This document shows, piece after piece, positions 8,027-17,180 of a DNA stretch of 64,000 nt. How positions within the stretch are numbered: position 1 is the first letter of the stretch; every line of letters begins with the position of its first letter. Origin of the DNA: Gammaproteobacteria bacterium (GTDB taxonomy: Bacteria; Pseudomonadota; Gammaproteobacteria; Eutrophobiales; Eutrophobiaceae); the NCBI GenBank assembly GCA_030829955.1, contig JAURNY010000003.1, positions 33,211 through 97,210 on the forward strand, in the 5' to 3' direction. The notes below the pieces were generated by a model. It saw only the letters and a list, made by a program, of their open reading frames with translations, searched no databases and was not told the DNA's origin. The translations under genes and the position numbers were made by a program.

Positions 8027-9073
8027 TTATTTTTCAACCTCATTGAAAGTAATTATTTTAAATGCCGCACTATTATCAGATACATTTTTTAGTTTAAACA
8101 AATGATAAATTGGCAAATCCACATACTGTTTATAAATTTCATCCATATCGAATGTATTTAATGATTGCGTTAGCGGTGAAGTAACAGATAATGTCAAGCT
8201 GCCATTAATTATTTGTATTCTAACCATAGAAGTGCCACAGACCCCAGAATATTCTGATTGAGCTTTAATTTCCAAGATTTTCCCCACTCCATTATCTAGA
8301 CAATTATACATAGGAAAATTATCAGGGTATTTATAGCTGGAAAGCGTTTTAAACAAATTCATAGAATGTGTGCCAGTCAACAAGGCAGGATTAACATCAC
8401 TATAATTAGTATTATATGTAATTAGTTGATCTCGCAGCTCACTAATCGTTATATGGTCACCATTAATTTTTACATTACCTGTAATGTACTTTTTAATAAT
8501 TTCATATATTTGAGCCGATAGATTTTGAGCATAAATTAGCTCTATTTCTATATCATCAATAATTTTAGTTTCTTGATTTTCAACTATTTTCTTACAAAAA
8601 GTAGCTACAACCGAATTGTAATATGGCTTGCCCCATTCACCGAAAACATTAGGGATCACCAGATTACAAAACTGATTATCAGTACTGCTTGACCATGATT
8701 CAAACAATTCAGAGCATTTACGCTTGGAGGCTGCATAAATGTTATCTCTATTAATTTGAGTAGAAGAAGAAAATAACAAATATGTTGGATCTTTCTTGCT
8801 ATTTAATTTAGTAATTATTCTCTCTGCAAGCTCAATATTAACATTGTATATGTCACTCTCTTCACCACGATTTACACCTGCAAAATGTATTATACAATCA
8901 GATTGATTTATAAAATCACAAAATAAGTTATCGTTATTAATAATGGTGCGATCAGCATATTTAATATTAGTTAAGTTTTGATCAGACAAATACATGCACA
9001 TGTGCTTACCAAGCAGCCCTGCGGATCCGGTTATGCCGATAATCATATTTTTAACATTAAATTCATTATTCAT
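8027..9073 (-). CDS. CapF/FnlB/WbjC-like bifunctional SDR with a degenerate cupin domain
   Basis: 348 residues. Residues ~10-245 form the CapF-type SDR: MIIGITGSAGLLGKHM, HFAGVNRGEESDIYNVN (about 63-79), YAASKRKCSELFE with Tyr-xxx-Lys (about 113-125) and PNVFGEWGKPYYNSVVATF (about 141-159), all typical of CapF/FnlB. Residues ~260-348 occupy the place of the CapF cupin domain, but the metal-binding GNHYHHTK-type stretch is not there; only PIYHLFKLKNVSDNSAAF resembles the second cupin motif. In CapF the cupin epimerises C-3 before the SDR reduces C-4, so this protein has probably lost the epimerase step. An alternative start is Met10 (9046), closer to the family N-terminus. Confidence 0.75.
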   Translation of the reverse strand: MNNEFNVKNMIIGITGSAGLLGKHMCMYLSDQNLTNIKYADRTIINNDNLFCDFINQSDCIIHFAGVNRGEESDIYNVNIELAERIITKLNSKKDPTYLLFSSSTQINRDNIYAASKRKCSELFESWSSSTDNQFCNLVIPNVFGEWGKPYYNSVVATFCKKIVENQETKIIDDIEIELIYAQNLSAQIYEIIKKYITGNVKINGDHITISELRDQLITYNTNYSDVNPALLTGTHSMNLFKTLSSYKYPDNFPMYNCLDNGVGKILEIKAQSEYSGVCGTSMVRIQIINGSLTLSVTSPLTQSLNTFDMDEIYKQYVDLPIYHLFKLKNVSDNSAAFKIITFNEVEK

Positions 9074-10541
9074 ATTGTTTGTTGAAAAAATAATATATTA
9101 ATTTATTAATCATATATATGAGAAATACATTTAATATAATTGCACCAAATAATAAATAACTTTGAGCAGGCACGTAACCAAAATGGCATAACCTATATGC
9201 AATGACCTGAGATAATAATGAACATAAAATAATATTTTCACTTGTTAGTTTATAAATAACATACTCTGCAAAAGACATCACAATACCAATCAAAAAAGTA
9301 GAAACAATCACAAATAAAGTTGAACCAGTATAAAATAAAAACGCAATAATCCCTGGTATGGATACGAAATGGTGTTTATTAGTATCTATATTGCTATAGG
9401 GACTATTAATCATCGTCTGGTCATAAAAACTAGTGCCATAACCTTTATATCTTTCCCCCCATGCCCTCTTGAATAGTAAACCACCCTTTTCTGGATATGA
9501 TGTAACAACAACCACTCCCTCAATGCCTATCCATCTATTGACAACCAATTTATATATTTTTTTAAAAAACTTTTTAGCATCAAGCATCTGAAAGTTTCTT
9601 GAATAATTAAGATGGGAAACATTTTCACTAACATAAGTTGTATTATTAATAGGCCTCTTTGAATGACTAGTGCTCCTAGCACTTGACACAACATACAATG
9701 ACAACATAAAAGCAAATGAAAAAACTAAACATGATTGAAAAAGTATTTTCTTATTTATAATAAAGTGATTAATTTTTAAATATTTAAAGGCCCCTAAAAA
9801 TACAGATAAAGAATTTAATAGCATGCCTCTACTTAGAATCGACACATTACTTATAAAAGACTCTAAGAAATTTAAAACTATTGGCTGTAAAGTTAAACAT
9901 TTATTTTGTTTAATTTCATATTGAATAATTATTGTTACAAAAGTGGCAAATCCAAACAAAAGTAGCCATGTAATAACGCCATTTAATTTATAAGGCAACA
10001 CATAATTGGCCACCATGCCTCTTTGGTATATTGAATAATTATAATTAAATAAGGCAATAGTTAAGATCATCAATATCAATGATGCTAAAATATATTTTTT
10101 ATACTTAATATACACATGGTAAGAATAATCTATGCTTTGAGTGCTATTAAATGAGATGAATTTCAAGTAATTACTTCTAAAATAAGATGCCAAAAGAAAA
10201 CCTGCTATACCGAATGTAGATACTAATAAGGATTGATCAACGATTTCAGTACTTCCATCAAAAAATCTATATGCTTTGATTTCAAATGTATTTTGAAAAA
10301 TCATTATCACAAAGAAATGCTTCAACCAGAATCCAAGCCATATGAATATGCCAATGAACGTATCAAAAAATAAAGCTTGTCTCCTAAACCCAGAATATAA
10401 TAAAAAGTGTGCAGATATACTAAATAGTATGTATATATATGGATCGCCCGAATATTTCAGCATTGAGCACAAAGTTAGAAATAAAAGAATTGTGGCAAGT
10501 GACAGCCTAATGTAGTTAATATTCTTTATATGCAGAGTCAT
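9066..10541 (-). CDS. Polytopic membrane protein, probable O-antigen polymerase (Wzy)
   Basis: 491 residues with about eleven hydrophobic segments and a large polar loop near residues 280-380, the usual layout of Wzy polymerases. Wzy proteins are too diverse for motif-based proof; the call rests on topology, length and its place between nucleotide-sugar genes and the second polymerase/ligase-like gene. The long loop (about residues 280-375) contains RSTSHSKRPINNTTYVSENV and a later KHHFVSIPGIIAFL stretch, comparable to periplasmic loops in Wzy. It overlaps the CapF-like gene by 8 bp and the neighbouring membrane-protein gene by 4 bp, so it is translationally coupled to both. Confidence 0.7.
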   Translation of the reverse strand: MTLHIKNINYIRLSLATILLFLTLCSMLKYSGDPYIYILFSISAHFLLYSGFRRQALFFDTFIGIFIWLGFWLKHFFVIMIFQNTFEIKAYRFFDGSTEIVDQSLLVSTFGIAGFLLASYFRSNYLKFISFNSTQSIDYSYHVYIKYKKYILASLILMILTIALFNYNYSIYQRGMVANYVLPYKLNGVITWLLLFGFATFVTIIIQYEIKQNKCLTLQPIVLNFLESFISNVSILSRGMLLNSLSVFLGAFKYLKINHFIINKKILFQSCLVFSFAFMLSLYVVSSARSTSHSKRPINNTTYVSENVSHLNYSRNFQMLDAKKFFKKIYKLVVNRWIGIEGVVVVTSYPEKGGLLFKRAWGERYKGYGTSFYDQTMINSPYSNIDTNKHHFVSIPGIIAFLFYTGSTLFVIVSTFLIGIVMSFAEYVIYKLTSENIILCSLLSQVIAYRLCHFGYVPAQSYLLFGAIILNVFLIYMINKLIYYFFNKQYE

Positions 10542-11830
10542 TTACTACCTGTATTCAAAGTATATTTATCGAAATATGAATATAATAAGCCCCACATAAA
10601 AAATATTAATATCCCAGGGTATGGCTGCTTCATTCCAACTTTAAATAAGCTATCAATAATCACTATAAATAAAAAAAATAATATTAGACCTATTGATTCT
10701 GGGTACTCAATAAAATTATTCGTATTTTGATATATCTTGATTGTGGTTTTATAAATTAAATACATAATAGGAATTAATGCAAAAATACCAAAATTATAAA
10801 TAATTTCTAAATAATAATTATGAGCACTATGATATTGCACACTTAGCGCATCATCAGAATAACCGAAAAACAAAACACGTGGATTGTTTTTTATTGTATT
10901 AATATATTCTTTATATACCTCATGTCTTACAATCACATGATTTAAAGAGTTAGTTTTATTAAGATTCTTTTCCGCAACAAATCCTCTATTAATAGTAAAT
11001 TGCTCATAAAGTTGATTAGTATCGGTTTTATGCGCACTAAGATTACTAGAATCAATGCTAAAAATTAAAAAAGGCAATAAAAAAGCAACAGCTATATTTT
11101 TAGTGTTAATTTTTTTATAACTTAAATATATTATAAAAAACACATAACCTACTACATATATAAGTAGCGCCATTCGTGACAATGACAAAATAGCGCACAA
11201 GCCTATTAATATTATAAACAAGCAATAAATATACTTATATTTTATATGATAATCACTGAAACATATGTATATTCCTAAAGCAACAAATATAGATGTCACA
11301 TACTGCATATGTTGGTAAACAGACAAAACATAAGCATTCGGTGATAAAACCAGAATATTGCTTTGATATGTAGATATCAATTGAAGCAACATTATAATGA
11401 AAATTACAACAGCAAAAACGCATCTAATTATTTGAGTGTTATTATCTTTTTTGTATATCATGCACCCTAAAATGAACGCTGGTACTGGTATTATAGTTTG
11501 CACGGCATTTAGTATTTTTGAATAATCGTGTTGTTGAAAAAAATAATGAAATATTGATATTAAAAGCATAATCAATACATATACCAACAATATGATAAAT
11601 GATTGCGAATACTGAAAGTGTTTTGCGAATAAAAGCAAACCTACGTAACATGCCATTAATGAGATTGGTAATGGTAATTTTAATATATCTCCGCCAGAAG
11701 AATAATTATAATTAGCAGAATGTATAAAAAAATCGCCATTAATAAAAAAAAATACCGGAATTATCAAAAAGAATGCAACTACAATTACTGAATATTTTGC
11801 CAACATATTATTGCTTGGAACAATATTCAT
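10538..11830 (-). CDS. O-antigen ligase/polymerase family membrane protein (WaaL/Wzy_C type)
   Basis: 430 residues, about ten to twelve transmembrane segments. Near the C-terminus it has SAHNYYLEIIYNFGIFALI (about 333-351), the His-containing periplasmic loop pattern of the WaaL/Wzy_C family, and before it RHEVYKEYINTIKNNPRVLFFG (about 302-323), which matches the loop before the conserved His in that family. It could be a second polymerase or a locus-specific ligase. It overlaps the Wzx-like gene by 23 bp upstream and the other Wzy-like gene by 4 bp downstream. Two such proteins side by side are unusual for one O-unit. Confidence 0.75.
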   Translation of the reverse strand: MNIVPSNNMLAKYSVIVVAFFLIIPVFFFINGDFFIHSANYNYSSGGDILKLPLPISLMACYVGLLLFAKHFQYSQSFIILLVYVLIMLLISIFHYFFQQHDYSKILNAVQTIIPVPAFILGCMIYKKDNNTQIIRCVFAVVIFIIMLLQLISTYQSNILVLSPNAYVLSVYQHMQYVTSIFVALGIYICFSDYHIKYKYIYCLFIILIGLCAILSLSRMALLIYVVGYVFFIIYLSYKKINTKNIAVAFLLPFLIFSIDSSNLSAHKTDTNQLYEQFTINRGFVAEKNLNKTNSLNHVIVRHEVYKEYINTIKNNPRVLFFGYSDDALSVQYHSAHNYYLEIIYNFGIFALIPIMYLIYKTTIKIYQNTNNFIEYPESIGLILFFLFIVIIDSLFKVGMKQPYPGILIFFMWGLLYSYFDKYTLNTGSK

Positions 11831-12935
11831 AAACTAACAGATTAATTATTGCGCTTCCGATATATAAAGCCACAAATGATTCACTACCAAAAATCATATA
11901 CAACACAGGAACCTGCAATAAAATTAAAAAATTTGAAATAGAGTCAGGCACCAATACCGACTTATCTTTTAATAGCTGCAGTATATTAAGTCGTTTTTCT
12001 ATAGCATAAACCATAATAAAGCTACCAACTAAACTACAGCCCAGCGCAGTCCAAAAGAATTCTGTTTTTCCAAAAAATTCAGCAGCACTATTGAATACCC
12101 AAAAATAGCAAATCAAAGCTATGCCGATTAATAAAGTTAACGTGTTTGCAAAGTTGATAATTAAAGGCAATTTATTCTCTGAATTTCTAGCCTTATGCAA
12201 TACAACGCTAGGCCCAAACGAAGTTGAAAACAAATTCGCCACAAGCCCCCCAATTGCAATCGCTACAAATATTTCTCCTGAAATGTTTTTATTTGTAAAA
12301 AATAGAATCATATTTCTAAATATAAAAACAGTCATGCCAATTATCAGGGTGGAAGTGATATGAGGCATTATTAATTGTAGCTTTAAAGCTCCAGATTGTT
12401 TTTCTCTATCCAAATGCAAAAGAAAATGTATTACTAACAATAACGGCAATATGCTCCATATCAATATAACTTTAATTGTTAACGCAGGCGCAAGAAAGAT
12501 ACTAATGACTGTGGCGAATAAAAAGATTACTTCTATAGTTAAGACTATCGAGATTATAATATTGTTTTGTTGCTTCTCATAAAGACTAAGCACAATCTCA
12601 CTTAGCCATTCACTAGATTTCCTAATTGAAATAATTGCAGCTATAAATATACCAACACCAGAAACGTACATACTGATAAATATCGATATTATCATTAAAG
12701 GCATTACAAGAATTGTTCTTTTTTTAAAAAAAGATATTGGCGAATGATGATTATCATCGGACAAAATTAAACTTCTTGCATTAGCAGACAGCGAAAAAAA
12801 AAGCGCCATTAAAGCTGCTTGTGTCAATGCTATATCTGCCGCCAGTAAATTATATCCTGCAATTCCACAAACTACGATAATCCCGGTGGTAGAATATGAG
12901 TTAAGCGCATGTGCTATCGGATAGATATAATTCAT
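11808..12935 (-). CDS. Polytopic membrane protein, probable Wzx O-unit flippase
   Basis: 375 residues, nearly all hydrophobic, with about ten to eleven predicted membrane segments. The first segment (PIAHALNSYSTTGIIVVCGI) and alternating pattern resemble MOP-superfamily flippases, though the protein is shorter than usual Wzx (about 410-480 residues). Wzx has no reliable sequence motif, so the assignment rests on topology and position next to the two polymerase/ligase-like genes. The first ATG at 12935 lies 25 bp after the GT4 gene. It would flip undecaprenyl-linked repeat units across the inner membrane. The ABC half-transporter at 49.6-51.3 kb is a competing flippase candidate. Confidence 0.65.
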   Translation of the reverse strand: MNYIYPIAHALNSYSTTGIIVVCGIAGYNLLAADIALTQAALMALFFSLSANARSLILSDDNHHSPISFFKKRTILVMPLMIISIFISMYVSGVGIFIAAIISIRKSSEWLSEIVLSLYEKQQNNIIISIVLTIEVIFLFATVISIFLAPALTIKVILIWSILPLLLVIHFLLHLDREKQSGALKLQLIMPHITSTLIIGMTVFIFRNMILFFTNKNISGEIFVAIAIGGLVANLFSTSFGPSVVLHKARNSENKLPLIINFANTLTLLIGIALICYFWVFNSAAEFFGKTEFFWTALGCSLVGSFIMVYAIEKRLNILQLLKDKSVLVPDSISNFLILLQVPVLYMIFGSESFVALYIGSAIINLLVYEYCSKQ

Positions 12936-12960
12936 AAATTTTTTATTGTTAATCTAAAAA

Positions 12961-14124
12961 CTATACCGCTGCGTTTTTCATAACATCGCTATATATTTGC
13001 AAATGTTTTTCAGCGCAATTAATTACATCTAGTTTTGATATAGCTATTTCCCTTGATTTTTGTTTATAACGCGGAATTACACTCTTGTTATTTAATATAT
13101 TTATAACTTTTTCAGCCATAGACATATAGTCACCTGGCTCGACAATCGCGCCATTTTTATTCTCTATAACAAAATCAGCCACATCTCCTACTTTAGTAGT
13201 TACAACAGGTTTTGACATGCTTAAAGCTTCAAATAAAGTAATAGGTCCAGATTCAGAAAATGAAGTGCAAACAAAAATATCAAAAGATTTTAAATGCGAC
13301 CGCACATCAAACACATCCAATATAAATGTAATATTATTAATTTTATTGTTTGTTATCTGATCAAGACATTTTTGATAATAACTTATCTGATTCTCATAAA
13401 CTTTACCTACTACAACAAACAAAAAATCATTTCTGACTTTATTTAACTCGGCAACCATTTTGACGAAAACATCAATTCCTTTTATTGGGTTTATATTTGC
13501 CACAGTGCCTATGACTATTTTGTCTTTAATAATTTTTTTAAAGGATGGTTCTATAGCTATATTCTCATCACAATATCTGCTTGTATTTACAGGAGGATGA
13601 ATAACTTCATATAAATATGATGATTTGCTTATTTTATCTGCATAATATTTTTTGGTGTTTTCCGAAGAAAATATGAAAGCATCAGGTAATGCCGATAATA
13701 TTTTTAAAACCCACAATATAAAACCAGGCATAGATGTGTCATTCAAATGCCATATTATTTTACGTCTGGCAAACCAACCAGACAAAACACCTTTAATTTG
13801 CCAAGCGCCTCCGCTGACGTGAATAATATCGAATTGATTGCGCTTAAAATATAGTGTTAAGAATACTAATTCGGGGATGAAATTAATGATGTATAAAAAA
13901 ATATTTTTTTTATTTCGAGATAGAGATCTAATGTTTAATTTTTTATATTTAAGGTTATTTTCTTTTATTTTCTGAACAAATAAATTTGAATTATAACTAG
14001 ATACAATGATCTCAGTATCTATTCTGTCTTGAAGAGCATTTGCCACATCAATTACTCTTGAATGAGGCCCGCCATACTTGCCTTCCTCAAGTATGTTAGC
14101 AATTTTGATAGATTTTTTTATAAT
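12961..14124 (-). CDS. GT4 family glycosyltransferase with no canonical start codon at its conserved N-terminus
   Basis: GT-B glycosyltransferase; C-terminal domain has IGTVANINPIKGIDVFV, SFSESGPITLFEALSMSKPV (E-x7-E motif) and GAIVEPGDYMSMAE. The first standard start is a GTG at 14046, but the same frame is open upstream and encodes KIANILEEGKYGGPHSRV, the donor/acceptor loop expected at the N-terminus of this family. Between the upstream in-frame stop (14134-14136) and the GTG there is no ATG, GTG or TTG; candidates are ATT at 14124-14122 or ATA at 14121-14119, overlapping the end of the 4,6-dehydratase gene. I therefore extend the gene to 14124. A sequencing error or a lost ATG is the alternative. 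Confidence 0.8.
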   Translation of the reverse strand: MIKKSIKIANILEEGKYGGPHSRVIDVANALQDRIDTEIIVSSYNSNLFVQKIKENNLKYKKLNIRSLSRNKKNIFLYIINFIPELVFLTLYFKRNQFDIIHVSGGAWQIKGVLSGWFARRKIIWHLNDTSMPGFILWVLKILSALPDAFIFSSENTKKYYADKISKSSYLYEVIHPPVNTSRYCDENIAIEPSFKKIIKDKIVIGTVANINPIKGIDVFVKMVAELNKVRNDFLFVVVGKVYENQISYYQKCLDQITNNKINNITFILDVFDVRSHLKSFDIFVCTSFSESGPITLFEALSMSKPVVTTKVGDVADFVIENKNGAIVEPGDYMSMAEKVINILNNKSVIPRYKQKSREIAISKLDVINCAEKHLQIYSDVMKNAAV

Positions 14125-15134
14125 AAATTGTAGTTAGTTAAAAAAGAACGTATTTCTTCTTTGTTAAGTTTTTTCGATTTGCTAGAAACATAAGGCTGAG
14201 TGACTTTGTCAGATATCTTGTTTTTATAGACATATTTAATATCTTTATATAATTCTCTAAAAGCAGGCAACACAGAAAAATAGTTTTTTAATTCTACAGA
14301 TCTATTCATCTCTTCTTCGCTCATTAATTCTTCATATAACTTTTCACCAGGTTTCGAGCCGATTATCTTTATTTTTGGCTTATTTGTACTTTTATTATTA
14401 ATGTGCTCTTTTAGCATGACTTCAGCCAAATCTTTAATGCTAATTACAGGCATTTTTGTTACAAACACTTCGCCGCCTTTTCCAATCCTGGCAGAATTAA
14501 CGACAAGTTCGACAGCCTGCTCAATCGACATTACAAATCTGGTCATTCGTTCATCAGTAAGCGTTATATCTTGGCCGTATTGCAACTGTTGTTTAAATAC
14601 AGTAATGACTGAACCACTGGATCCCAGCACATTTCCAAACCTTGTTGAAATAAATATCGTTTTTCCCGGATTATTGAGGTTTGCAGCTGAAATCAAACGC
14701 TCCCCCATCAACTTTGTTGTGCCCATAACATTTGTAGGGTTTACAGCTTTATCTGAACTCGTAAAAATTACTTTTTTTATTTTATTATCTTTAGCTGCAG
14801 CTATTATGTTGCTCACACCGGATATATTAGAACTCACTGCTTCCATTGGTGATAATTCATTAATATAAACATGCTTTAATGCTGCAGTATGATAAACAAT
14901 ATCTACTTGTTGCATTACATGCTTTAATCTATCCAGATCCCTGACATCTCCCAATAAAACTTGCGTAGACGAATCATTAATATATTTTTGGTCCTGCATG
15001 AATACATTATTTTCATTGTTGTCCATGCAAATGATTTTACCTGCTAATTTGTTAGTTCTCAGATACTCAACTAAAGCGCTGCCTATAGTCCCACATGAAC
15101 CAGTTATAAGTGTTGTTGGCAATTCTTTTTTCAT
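14118..15134 (-). CDS. CapD/Polysacc_synt_2 family NDP-sugar 4,6-dehydratase-like SDR
   Basis: 338 residues. Motifs: ITGSCGTIGSALVEYL (about 10-25), YHTAALKHVYINELSPMEAV (about 85-104), TSSDKAVNPTNVMGTTKLMGE (about 125-145, with Asp-Lys and Met at the usual Tyr position), RFGNVLGSSGSVI and SKPGEKLYEELMSEEE near residue 265. It matches UDP-GlcNAc 4,6-dehydratases of the FlaA1/PseB/CapD group. Possible roles are first step of a nonulosonate or bacillosamine-type pathway (the locus has a LegC aminotransferase and no other obvious dehydratase for it) or a second 6-deoxy sugar. It follows the SQD1-like gene by 25 bp and overlaps the GT4 gene. Confidence 0.8.
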   Translation of the reverse strand: MKKELPTTLITGSCGTIGSALVEYLRTNKLAGKIICMDNNENNVFMQDQKYINDSSTQVLLGDVRDLDRLKHVMQQVDIVYHTAALKHVYINELSPMEAVSSNISGVSNIIAAAKDNKIKKVIFTSSDKAVNPTNVMGTTKLMGERLISAANLNNPGKTIFISTRFGNVLGSSGSVITVFKQQLQYGQDITLTDERMTRFVMSIEQAVELVVNSARIGKGGEVFVTKMPVISIKDLAEVMLKEHINNKSTNKPKIKIIGSKPGEKLYEELMSEEEMNRSVELKNYFSVLPAFRELYKDIKYVYKNKISDKVTQPYVSSKSKKLNKEEIRSFLTNYNLL

Positions 15135-15159
15135 TATTTTTTATAAACCCCTTTAGATA

Positions 15160-16350
15160 TTAAATCCACTTTATCCCCTTAAATATAATATCTTTTTTAA
15201 TATTATCTCTATATTTAATTACCTGATTAAACATTCCTTCTAGAACTAAATCGTCGAGATAATGTGGTTTCACGCCTAACTCTAATAAGCCTTGATATTT
15301 AGGATTATAATAATGCTCCTCTGCTTCTTTTCTTGGGTTCTCAATAGATTCTATCATTACATTGAAGCCAAGTTGCTGCCCTACATTATATACTTTATCA
15401 GCAAGTTGATTGACACTAAATGTTTCTGTAATTTGATTAAATATTCTTAACTCACTATCTTTTGCCGGGTTTATAACCGCCTTCTCAATGCATTGCATTG
15501 TATCTTTTATGTTTAAATATCCTCGCGTTTGTCCACCTTTTCCATATACAGTCAATGGGTAATCAATTATGGCTTGAGTTATAAAACGATTTAAAATAGT
15601 GCCAAAAATCTCATCATAAAAGAAAATGATTGATAGATCTTTATCAATTATAGACTCTTCAGTTTCGATTCCATATACCGGTCCTTGCATTAAGTCTGTT
15701 ACTTTTAACTCCCATGTACGAACTGCAAACCAGATTAGATCCGTATCCATGACTTTTGTCGTATGGTATATAGATGAACCCTGACGCGGAAATAAAAACT
15801 TTCCGTTTCTTCCATTGTGTTCTATATCAATCCAACCTTCTTCAATATCGATATTAGGCGTACCATATTCGCCCATTGTACCTAGTTTTATAATGTGGCT
15901 ATCTCTAGAATACTCTTTAACGCTATATAAAAGATTATTAGTGACAAGCAAGTTGTTCGAAATCGTATTATTTGCCGTAGTATTATTCATCAATGAATAT
16001 GGTGCAGATGGTTGCTCAGCATAATGAACAATAGTGTCAGGTATACCTGTATATTTTTTTTCTACACACCAGTCATAATTACATTTTCCATTAAAAAGTG
16101 CATTCATGCTGTTAATATTAGTTAAATCAGATACACAAACTTTAATTTCTTTTCCTGTGATTTCATGCCATCTCTTCGCTCTTACAGATAAATCCGGAAC
16201 TTCATAAAGTGGATTAATATGGAGGTCCTTACATATCGCTCTCTTGTAGTAATTATCAACAACCGTTACTTCATGCCCTCTGCTTGATAAGTGCATTGCG
16301 GTAGGCCATCCCAAATAACCATCTCCGCCCAGTATTAAAATATGACTCAT
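15160..16350 (-). CDS. UDP-sulfoquinovose synthase (SQD1) homologue
   Basis: 396 residues, extended SDR. Unlike the generic epimerases nearby it matches plant/cyanobacterial SQD1 along its whole length: LGGDGYLGWPTAMHLS (about 7-22), KLGTMGEYGTPNIDIEEG (about 155-172), SSIYHTTKV (192-200), LTVYGKGGQTRGYLNI and a C-terminal EAEEHYYNPKYQGLLELG. The SQD1 catalytic residues are present as Thr158, Tyr195 and Lys199. SQD1 makes UDP-sulfoquinovose from UDP-glucose and sulfite. One visible change is EQP (residues 112-114) where SQD1 has EQR. The gene is directly followed upstream by a sulfotransferase. Whether the product is sulfoquinovose or a related sulfonated or dehydrated sugar cannot be told from sequence. 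Confidence 0.88.
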   Translation of the reverse strand: MSHILILGGDGYLGWPTAMHLSSRGHEVTVVDNYYKRAICKDLHINPLYEVPDLSVRAKRWHEITGKEIKVCVSDLTNINSMNALFNGKCNYDWCVEKKYTGIPDTIVHYAEQPSAPYSLMNNTTANNTISNNLLVTNNLLYSVKEYSRDSHIIKLGTMGEYGTPNIDIEEGWIDIEHNGRNGKFLFPRQGSSIYHTTKVMDTDLIWFAVRTWELKVTDLMQGPVYGIETEESIIDKDLSIIFFYDEIFGTILNRFITQAIIDYPLTVYGKGGQTRGYLNIKDTMQCIEKAVINPAKDSELRIFNQITETFSVNQLADKVYNVGQQLGFNVMIESIENPRKEAEEHYYNPKYQGLLELGVKPHYLDDLVLEGMFNQVIKYRDNIKKDIIFKGIKWI

Positions 16351-16370
16351 TTAATCACCAATCTAATTGT

Positions 16371-17180
16371 TTAAAAATTATTAACCCAGGTTTCATTATT
16401 TTCGTAACCTAGTTTAATTAATGCTTTACCATGTATTTTATTAAATGTATGTGCAATTTCATGATTAAATATTTCTCTCCAACCACCATATCCACCTTTT
16501 CTAACAAAAGAAAGGATATCTGAGTTTGACTCAGGATTAATTGCACGTTGTTTATTTTGTATGTTTTTTATTGAAAATTTGGATACGATTTCATTTATAT
16601 TTTCATTGCTTTTTTTAATGTCATGCCAATCTAGTATTTTGCCTAATGTATCTAATGGTTTATCAAAAAGTTCTTCATACTTGATTTGTATATTTTTATT
16701 ATCTTCATGCCAATTATCAACGAAATCGCTCCAGTTATAATTAGGCTTACATAGTTTTTCATCCCAAGTTTCAAGAAACACAGAAAGATTCTTTTTTATA
16801 TTAATATAGTCATCAAAGGGCATAAGTCTTCTAACATGATCAACCAGTAATTTATTGTGCTGATCATTATAAAATAATGAATGATAATACAGAGAAATCA
16901 CGACATCGCGACCATCACGCCAAAGTATCACTTGTTTAATAGGGACATAATTTAAATAATGACCATGAAATATTTGTTTATTAGTTATAAATGGCAGCCT
17001 GTTTTTTGCAAAAGGCAATGCCATCAGATCCGAAAGCATTTTGGTAAGCCAAGTTCCGCCTGATTTAGGATACTCATTCACAAGTAAACTCTTACTATAC
17101 ATAACTGGCAAATTAACCATTGCATGTCTAAGTGCTGAATTAAATAAAACCCACGCCCTATTATCTTTTTGCAACAGCAT
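16371..17180 (-). CDS. PAPS-dependent sulfotransferase
   Basis: Sulfotransferase fold. The 5'-phosphosulfate-binding loop is YPKSGGTWL (about 37-45) and the 3'-phosphate-binding segment is WRDGRDVVISLYYH about 45 residues further on; KGGYGGWREIF near the C-terminus matches the RKGxxGxWK PAPS-binding loop. I use the ATG at 17180; a TTG at 17210 would add ten residues and more overlap with the upstream GT2 gene. Cytosolic: it would transfer sulfate from PAPS to a lipid-linked sugar or nucleotide sugar. APS kinase, which makes PAPS, is encoded at 53.1-53.7 kb in the same locus, and the SQD1 homologue is 20 bp downstream. Confidence 0.85.
   Translation of the reverse strand: MLLQKDNRAWVLFNSALRHAMVNLPVMYSKSLLVNEYPKSGGTWLTKMLSDLMALPFAKNRLPFITNKQIFHGHYLNYVPIKQVILWRDGRDVVISLYYHSLFYNDQHNKLLVDHVRRLMPFDDYINIKKNLSVFLETWDEKLCKPNYNWSDFVDNWHEDNKNIQIKYEELFDKPLDTLGKILDWHDIKKSNENINEIVSKFSIKNIQNKQRAINPESNSDILSFVRKGGYGGWREIFNHEIAHTFNKIHGKALIKLGYENNETWVNNF

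Noticed and set aside
14401..14868. Long plus-strand ORF inside the CapD-like gene
   Set aside because: It is the antisense shadow of a well-supported minus-strand gene; no ribosome-binding site and no family resemblance.
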